A DNA stretch of 64,000 nucleotides from Craspedostauros australis (taxonomy: Eukaryota > Bacillariophyta > Bacillariophyceae > Mastogloiales > Achnanthaceae). A program made the translations under genes and the position numbers. The stretch lies in contig JAMXDE010000035.1 of the NCBI GenBank assembly GCA_026770025.1, positions 434,001 to 498,000 on the forward strand, read 5' to 3'. Positions 57,891 through 64,000 of this stretch are shown piece after piece (the first letter of the stretch is position 1; each line of letters starts with the position of its first letter). The notes beneath the pieces are model-generated. The model was given only the letters and a program-made list of their open reading frames with translations, did not search any database and had not been told where the DNA came from.

Positions 57891-58383
57891 ACATGATCCA
57901 CGCAGAACAGCTACCGGGCCTTCCGTTTTCATAGCATGAGCCAGGAAGATGTACACCTCACACGGGTTGACCGCTGGTGAGGGGTCTCGCGAGCAATTGA
58001 TGCAAGAGCAGAGACACGAATTGAGTTTCCTCTATCCCCACGCAATAAATCTATCTGAGTGCGTTCTGGTACTACCTCGCATGGAGCATCTCGCCTACGA
58101 GGACATCCACCATTTCCAAGAGAAAGTGATCACGAACAAAGCCAATTCATTCGATTGTGTTGACACAGCATGGATCTTGATGGGTTGGCTTTACTGGAGA
58201 GAGGAGAGTTATGATCTCCTCAATTCAAATTCCAAAATAATAGAAGACACCTTGAAATCATTTTGAAAGCACTCCGTGTTCTCTCCCACTCTATTAATCA
58301 CATAACTGCTTTGTGCAAGCACCAAAACCTATGTCACAAATGCTCTTCCTTTCATGCTGTCCCGATTCTTCTGTTGCGGTCTC
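57891..58383. other. Spacer with a short dispersed repeat
   Basis: It holds the first copy of the repeat at 58014-58155. Nothing else is recognised. Confidence 0.4.
58014..58155. repeat. Dispersed 140-bp repeat, copy 1
   Basis: It matches 61451-61595 in the same orientation at roughly 90 percent by eye. Both copies keep an open plus-strand frame reading HELSFLYPHA and LVLPRMEHLA, so it may be a coding remnant. Confidence 0.8.
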
Positions 58384-59733
58384 TCATGCGCGATCCGTGG
58401 TGCTGCTGTTGTCGCTGTTGCTGTTGTCGCTGCTGCTCTCACCCCAGCTGCCCCGGCTTGTCGTTCTCACATTCGACGTGGCTTGCGATATCCGCCGTTT
58501 CGATTTGTCCTTGGATGGTTCCGGATCCTCCTGCAATGCCATGCGTGATTCCTTGGAGCATGACCGTGGGTTCTCAGAGAATGTTGTCGCCACCAAGGTT
58601 TCGTAGTTGAATATCGCGGACACCACAGCGCGCGCGTACGTCAAGTGTGGGTACTTACGACGCAGCAGCGCGATGCGAGGCCGCAAGAAGACGAGGACGT
58701 TACCGAATCCCTGCAGCGGGCATATGAAGGCGTACACCAACGTCACCACGAATGGCACCTTGTATCCCAGAATGGAAAGGTTGAATGGGACGAAACCGGG
58801 GGCGTAGGACAGGAAGAAAATGCCGACGTACCAGTAGGCCTGCGTGGCAACTTCCTGGACGCGATCGACGACGCCGCTGGTTGTGGATTGGTCCGCTGGA
58901 GTTTGCCTTTCCTCAGTCGTCCGCCCGCTCTTCGTTGCCACAGCTTTGGGCATCACGACGGATCCATCCATCCCCATGCGTCGCGCGCTGGTCAATCGCT
59001 GCTGCATGGAGGCATCTTTGGCGGCCTTTGATTTGATTCGTTTTTGCCGTTCCTGTTCCTGCTGTTCACGAGCCACTTTGACGACAGCTGTAACCTCCTT
59101 GTTGATCTTCCACATGTAGAATATGATGAGGGAGACGATGGTCATGCATGGCACACCGATGAAAGCCCAACCTAGGATGAATGCGCTCTCGCCTCTTTCG
59201 CACTCCACATCCTCCTCCGTCAAACAGTTGGGCGGTGACGGAGCAAGCCAACAACCGTTGGTGCCAAAATTCATCGTCCCCAACGCGACGCTCACCAGAC
59301 CAGAGATACACGGGAACCCCGTCGCAAGGAGATGCCAGAAGTGCTCCCACCCATCGTTGTAGTAAGCCTCGTCGTTGTAGCCTTGGCACACGGACTTGTA
59401 GAAGAAATGAGCCAGCGCGCCATTGTAGAACATGCTGCTGAGGCCGCTCTGGTAGAGGAAGCCCTGGACGCCGCAAGTGGTGTCGTTGCCCATGGCGCCC
59501 CACAGGTTGGGAGTGTCGGACGGTGCTGGCAGATTCCATGCCATGAACATCAAGGAGCTGACGATATCGCCGATGCTGAGCGCGAAGAGGAATCGGTATT
59601 TGATCTGGCCGAATTTGCCGTTCCAGTCGCAGATGATGAGCCCGAGGATGACGGCGGATCCGCAGAGCGAGACGAATCCGCTGGTGCTGGCTGTGACCTG
59701 CAGCGCGATGAACTCGGGTGTGCTGTAGTCCAT
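58384..59733 (-). CDS. Seven-helix receptor, cAMP-receptor-like GPCR, copy B
   Basis: A 449-residue protein from the ATG at 59733 and paralogue of the gene at 32871-34199. The seven helices and the cysteine pair (TCGVQGF, NGCWLAP) are kept. Changes include SGLSSMFYN for SCLISMFYN before helix 3 and EQQEQERQKRIKSKAAKD in the inner loop. The start of helix 7 reads VPFVVTLVYAFICPLQGFG. The C-tail differs after SENPRS, and copy B has an extra Asn/Ser run near the end. Both copies are open and intact, so both could be functional receptors with the same coupling. The inner-loop changes are mostly conservative. Confidence 0.85.
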   Translation of the reverse strand: MDYSTPEFIALQVTASTSGFVSLCGSAVILGLIICDWNGKFGQIKYRFLFALSIGDIVSSLMFMAWNLPAPSDTPNLWGAMGNDTTCGVQGFLYQSGLSSMFYNGALAHFFYKSVCQGYNDEAYYNDGWEHFWHLLATGFPCISGLVSVALGTMNFGTNGCWLAPSPPNCLTEEDVECERGESAFILGWAFIGVPCMTIVSLIIFYMWKINKEVTAVVKVAREQQEQERQKRIKSKAAKDASMQQRLTSARRMGMDGSVVMPKAVATKSGRTTEERQTPADQSTTSGVVDRVQEVATQAYWYVGIFFLSYAPGFVPFNLSILGYKVPFVVTLVYAFICPLQGFGNVLVFLRPRIALLRRKYPHLTYARAVVSAIFNYETLVATTFSENPRSCSKESRMALQEDPEPSKDKSKRRISQATSNVRTTSRGSWGESSSDNSNSDNSSTTDRA

Positions 59734-60430
59734 GGTTTGCGATGTGATGTATTGTGGTTTGTTGTGGCGTATTCGTATTGTGTGCGACAGTGTTGTGATG
59801 AATACTGAGGTGGTTACAAGCAGAGTCAGAGTTGAGTTGAGTTGTGTCAAGTCGAGTTGGAGTTCATCGGATGCTGTCAAACTCAATGTGACTGTGCCGC
59901 AAAGCGGACAAGCCTGTGAGTGACGAGCCACAGATACCGGTCCTCATGATACGAGCTATCAGCAGAACCGACAATTGGACGAAGTGATTGTCGAGTGAAG
60001 GAGGAAGAATGATGGGATCGAGAGAAAAACAAACGCTTGTCAGACAAGGGGTTGTTTCCCGATCAAAAGCGAAACGCCGCGGCTTTTACACCACCTACGG
60101 GAGCCGATGACGTCCAACCTCCGAGGGTACGCGAACAAGTCCAATTCCGTGTATAATAGAATACTATTTAGCAACTGTTGACAACATGATTTGCGGAGTT
60201 GGGAACGGTTGCGGTGTCCCAATGTTCGAAAGTGTTGCGAAACTCCGTTTTGCTACCACTCTACTTCACAAACATTGGACATCTTGTGAGCACTCGCTGA
60301 GTGTGTGTCCACGATTAGAACGTGCTTGTGTTGGTGGAGACGGTTCCTGTTTCTTGTTGATGTCCTTCGATTCTGTGAAGATTTGCAAGGGTTGCCTCCG
60401 AGAGATGCGTTTTGTGGGTACGTGACAAAC
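58419..60430. repeat. Segmental duplication, copy B
   Basis: Collinear with 32885-34656 plus 37935-38165. The join corresponding to the insertion in copy A lies at about 60200-60218. Confidence 0.9.
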
Positions 60431-60601
60431 TTCGCGCTTGGATGTCTGGTTGGGACTCTCGGCAGAAAGTCGGGATTCCATCAACCAGCCACACGTTAAG
60501 TAAAATAGCATTGTGACATTATTCAACGGTCACGCAGTGTTGTCGTGTTTGGCGCCAATTACTCCCTTCAGAAAACCTTGAGTCGCAACAGAGAAACTCC
60601 T

Positions 60602-60715
60602 GACATTCCCGACAAAGCGTTCGACATTCTCGACAAAACGCCCGGCATTCCCGGCATGGGCGGCAAAGCGCTTGGCATTCCTCGCGAGACAGGTGACATT
60701 CTCGATCAACATTGT
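60602..60715. repeat. Imperfect 21-bp tandem array
   Basis: Units start with GACATTCCCGACAAAGCGTTC and related 21-mers; one unit is 30 bases long. On the plus strand one frame gives heptads such as DIPDKAF and DILDKTP. Confidence 0.7.
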
Positions 60716-61450
60716 CGACCTGAGCTTAAGTCCACTTGAGGACAGACGACTTTCCATCATAGTGTGTCCCATGTCGTTACCTGAAATTCACTGTTGGCGC
60801 GAAATCTTCCCACCCCGACAACAGCAAAATCATCTTTTCTCTTTTCCCTCTTTTTCCATTCACGGATCATCGCTGACTCAAAAAGGCACGATTGACTCGA
60901 TCCAAGCTGTCCTGGGAACAATAGGTATGCTCCCCTGGATCCTTGTATTGCAACTTGTCTTGATTCCTTTATCAGGCATGACACATGCTTTCACTACATG
61001 GCCACAGCAAGGAGATTCAACCTGCTTCAACACAAGCAGGGAATCCAACCGTAATTCCGATCACCAACCTGTGGTATCTTCAATTGCAACCTCAACAAGA
61101 TGTCAAGCACTTGTACTTGAATGCTGGAAGACTACTGCAGACGGTGAGAGCAACAAAGAGCAAGGAGTCTTGTCCGTCCTCAAAACCGGACCCCAGAGGA
61201 TCAGTGCAGAGCTGCACCAACTGTGTGAACATTGTTTCTTCATCCTATCTGAATCAACTGATCAACTCATTCCACCCAAACGCAATAGCACAAGACAAGA
61301 TTAGTACAAACAGCACTACTCTACTCATCATGAATACAATTACTTCCCCAGGCACTCACCCCTCGTGAACTGCATCAAATGGCCTCCTCGAAACTGGCAG
61401 TCAGCAAGGTCTTCCCTTCCGGATCGTGTCGCAACAGCACACGAAATCCA

Positions 61451-61595
61451 ACACGAATTGAGTTTCCTCTATCCCCACGCAATGAATCTATCTGGGCGCG
61501 TTCTGGTACTCCCTCGCATGGAGCATCTCGCCGACGAGGACATCCCCCATTTCCAAGAGAAAGCGATCACGAACAAAAAGCCAATTCATTCCATT
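61451..61595. repeat. Dispersed 140-bp repeat, copy 2
   Basis: Partner of 58014-58155. Confidence 0.8.
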
Positions 61596-62676
61596 AGAGA
61601 ATTCTCGCAAGTAGCCACTTCCCGATTTCAAGCACCCACGAAGACAGAGATGTGACACGGGTCTGCCTGGTCTTGAAATCGGGAAAAGTTGCTCATTGGA
61701 GTCAATTTCAGAGCGCTTCGTGAACAAATAAGTACTTGAACAGTTCCCCCATGGCACTGCATCAGTTCTCCTACAATAGTTCTTCTATCTTTTTCAGTCT
61801 ACTCCTGCCTATCCGCTGTTTTGCCAAAAAGGGGCGCAAAGGGGCTACAATCTTCCCGGATAAAAACAACCAACCCTTATCACCAACAACAATGTGTAAT
61901 AATGGTATCAATTGAAAGCCAAGAGTGAGATCTATCTGATGATGTTGTCAAACTTGCTGTGTGTTGATCGCTTGGATTCCATTTTATTGCTTGTGTTGAC
62001 CCCATTTTGGAGGTTTTCCCCAAACCGACCGCGAAAAAAAAACGGTGGGAAACGCAGGGGCTACACAGGGGCTACACGTACAATTCTACTGGGCCCTGGT
62101 ACAAAATAATTTTCGGAACCCGTTCAAAACAGGCGCGCAAGCCTCTTCCATCCCCGGTTGGCACTTTGTTTCGTCTGTTGGACTTGTTCGTGGCATCGAT
62201 GGAATCGCGAGTCTCTTCCGGTTGCGGTGGTGTGGTGGTTGCCTACTGTGTGTTGTTCGTCGGCCCCTTGTGTGCCGTTGAAGTTGGTGCTCTCGGCTCG
62301 TGATTCGAAATTCTTTGTCATGTCGGTTGGTGCCAATCTCCATTCATTTTCTGCGCTCTGGACCGCGTGTGTCGTGTCGGCGACTTCAAACACACCAACA
62401 ACTGTATTTGAATCCAATGTTCACATGCAGCAATGAACATGAGGCCGTTCCAAGATGTTGCCACCATCTATCAATGATCGTTGCTGGCGACAATGGTTTC
62501 AGAGCAGTGCAACGGATCCATAACAGTCGGCGATCGCTCGATTTGTTGGGGTGTGACGCTATATCACTTCTTGCACATCAACATGCACACAACATTTGAT
62601 TGAGACATCAACACTTTCATTGCACACATTCTGATCATCCCCCTCCCAACATCTCCGCAACACGAACAACATCAAC

Positions 62677-64000
62677 ATGAGGATCACTCTCGGAGCCAAG
62701 GTCACTGGCAGATGCGGGCCTCGTCGGTCCAACACACCTCGCAAACAGCGTGACTACATCGTGGGACGCACGATCAAGGTTCTTCCCAAACACAACTGGA
62801 TCGTCCACTGGGAATCCTTGGGTGTCGTATGCCAACACAGTTCCCAAACCCTCATTCGCCTGGAAGGCGATGAAAGTCCACTTCCCGACACCAAGGTCGA
62901 AGAATACATTCAAACCATCTTTGTCGGAAAAGGAGTTGCGGCGTTGGATGCTTTCACGAAGAGCCACAGATTCCTCCTGCCACCAGAGGCGATCACTGGG
63001 CCGGCGGATGCGCCTGCAGTCAGCCAAGACTTGGGTGTTGGGACGAACTCTCTGTCCAGCAACATTCTCCCGAGCAACGGTCCGGCTGCGACTTCTCTAC
63101 CACTGAACTCTCCTCCCATCAACATTCACCCAACCAACGTTCCGGCCGCGACTTCCCAACCAACAAACTCTTCGCGCACATTCCCAACCAACAAAGTCAG
63201 TATTGACAGCAGATCCGAAGAGCCAGAGGATGATGCATCTATGGATTGCAACATCGACAACAACATCGACAACGACGTGTTGAATTATGCAATTGAGATG
63301 GAGGAACAAACCCTCCACTACGAACCACATCACGCAGAGAAGGCCACACTGATCTCTGCCAACACCTCCATCAGCATGGGATCTCGAGCCGACGTAATGA
63401 CGTGGAAGGTTGTACCAGATGACCACATTGGCAGCCCCAAAGATGGATCTTCACGGGAGTGGGTGGGGGTTGCAAACTTCGACTTCACCAACCTAACTGT
63501 CGCGGGCAGGGGCAGGGACAGCAGGTACCAATGTATCAACATGCTGCATCTCCTACAGCACATGTGGCCTGGCGACTGGAAGGCCCAGGTTGACAAGCTC
63601 AATCAAAGGATCATCACAAGGCAACTTCCCACGAGAATATTGGAGGATCAGATCAACAATCACCTCATATCTCATCACGAGTTTTGGGTGTTCTTTGGAT
63701 TGCTCCTTCTGGGCACTATCGAAGGCACATCCTGCCTGTGGGGCGACAGAGACACTGAAGGATTCAAACAGCCAATGAACGTCACCGACCACATGAAGAA
63801 TTATCGGTTTCGTGCCATCCGAGAATCACTGATTCCACACATCTCCACGGATGCATCCAAGCAATTCTTGGATCCATGGTGGCAAATTCAACCAGGTGTG
63901 GATGCTTTCAACGCAAAGCGGGCGGAGATCATGTGCGCGAGCACACTGAAGGTGATGGATGAATCCATGAGTGCCTTCAAGACACGAACAACCAAGAATG
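62677..64000 (+). CDS. PiggyBac-like transposase, N-terminal 441 codons (runs off the window)
   Basis: It starts at an ATG at 62677 and stays open to the last base, so the 3' end lies outside. The first 130 residues have a Lys/His-rich start and a compact region (NWIVHWESLG). A Pro/Asn/Ser-rich linker with NIDNNIDND follows. From about residue 270 the sequence follows piggyBac transposases: a helical block with HEFWVFFGLLLLGTIEG, then DAFNAKRAEI, then the first catalytic block LKVMDESMSAFKTRT just before the edge. The DESMSA motif is typical of the DDE_Tnp_1_7 family, and more typical than the TLDDDKV of the element at 45-49.5 kb. Whether this one also carries a nuclease insert cannot be seen. 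Confidence 0.85.
   Translation, partial: MRITLGAKVTGRCGPRRSNTPRKQRDYIVGRTIKVLPKHNWIVHWESLGVVCQHSSQTLIRLEGDESPLPDTKVEEYIQTIFVGKGVAALDAFTKSHRFLLPPEAITGPADAPAVSQDLGVGTNSLSSNILPSNGPAATSLPLNSPPINIHPTNVPAATSQPTNSSRTFPTNKVSIDSRSEEPEDDASMDCNIDNNIDNDVLNYAIEMEEQTLHYEPHHAEKATLISANTSISMGSRADVMTWKVVPDDHIGSPKDGSSREWVGVANFDFTNLTVAGRGRDSRYQCINMLHLLQHMWPGDWKAQVDKLNQRIITRQLPTRILEDQINNHLISHHEFWVFFGLLLLGTIEGTSCLWGDRDTEGFKQPMNVTDHMKNYRFRAIRESLIPHISTDASKQFLDPWWQIQPGVDAFNAKRAEIMCASTLKVMDESMSAFKTRTTKN

Larger units (their letters stand above)
60431..62676. other. Intergenic region with small repeats
   Basis: It holds a 21-bp repeat array (60602-60715), the second copy of the 140-bp repeat (61451-61595) and several GGGGCTACA words between 61840 and 62080. 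Short ORFs such as 60672-61304 lack conserved features. The last part must contain the 5' end of the piggyBac-like element that starts coding at 62677. I could not identify its inverted repeat. Confidence 0.45.

Overview
The window looks like nuclear DNA of a diatom or close stramenopile relative. Genes are mostly intron-poor, with short GT-AG introns. One protein starts with a signal peptide ending in ASA-F, the diatom complex-plastid targeting pattern. Ty1/copia, LINE and piggyBac-like elements fill much of the sequence, and the secreted protease carries diatom-style GDGICC repeats. I cannot fix the species; a pennate diatom such as Seminavis is my best guess.

Layout. 0-3.4 kb: the 3' end of a copia element, then a 5'-truncated non-LTR retroelement. 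3.5-32.5 kb: a host gene block with (i) a putative plastid membrane protein, (ii) a three-exon secreted M6 metallopeptidase with four C-terminal repeat domains, (iii) a low-complexity Ser/Asp/His-rich protein, (iv) a type II membrane glycosyltransferase-like protein, (v) a membrane-tethered flavin amine oxidase, (vi) a 2014-residue receptor with two Cache-like ectodomains and a TPR-like tail, (vii) an ER glucosidase I (GH63), and (viii) an LRR-like protein. 32.9-60.4 kb: a segmental duplication. Two direct copies of a seven-helix receptor gene plus its 5' flank lie 25.5 kb apart. Copy A is split by a 3.3-kb element with inverted ends. The space between the copies holds a nest of transposons and two ankyrin-repeat ORFs. 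62.7 kb to the end: the first 441 codons of another piggyBac-like transposase, open through the window edge.

The nest is the main find. A LINE about 9.4 kb long (18-bp target-site duplication, (TAA)6 tail, ORF1 plus APE/RT/RNase H ORF2) was itself hit by a 5.26-kb piggyBac-like element exactly at the ORF2 start codon. The duplicated target is ATAT, not the usual TTAA. The element's own terminal repeat supplies a replacement in-frame ATG. Its three-exon transposase (about 1417 aa) carries some 580 extra residues between the second and third catalytic aspartates. That insert contains an E...D...ExK nuclease signature like the lambda-exonuclease/YqaJ family. This transposase-nuclease fusion is the best candidate for an undescribed system.

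The host genes do not form an obvious pathway. Several are secretory or cell-surface proteins (protease, amine oxidase, glucosidase, Cache receptor, two seven-helix receptors), and I saw no operon-like arrangement.
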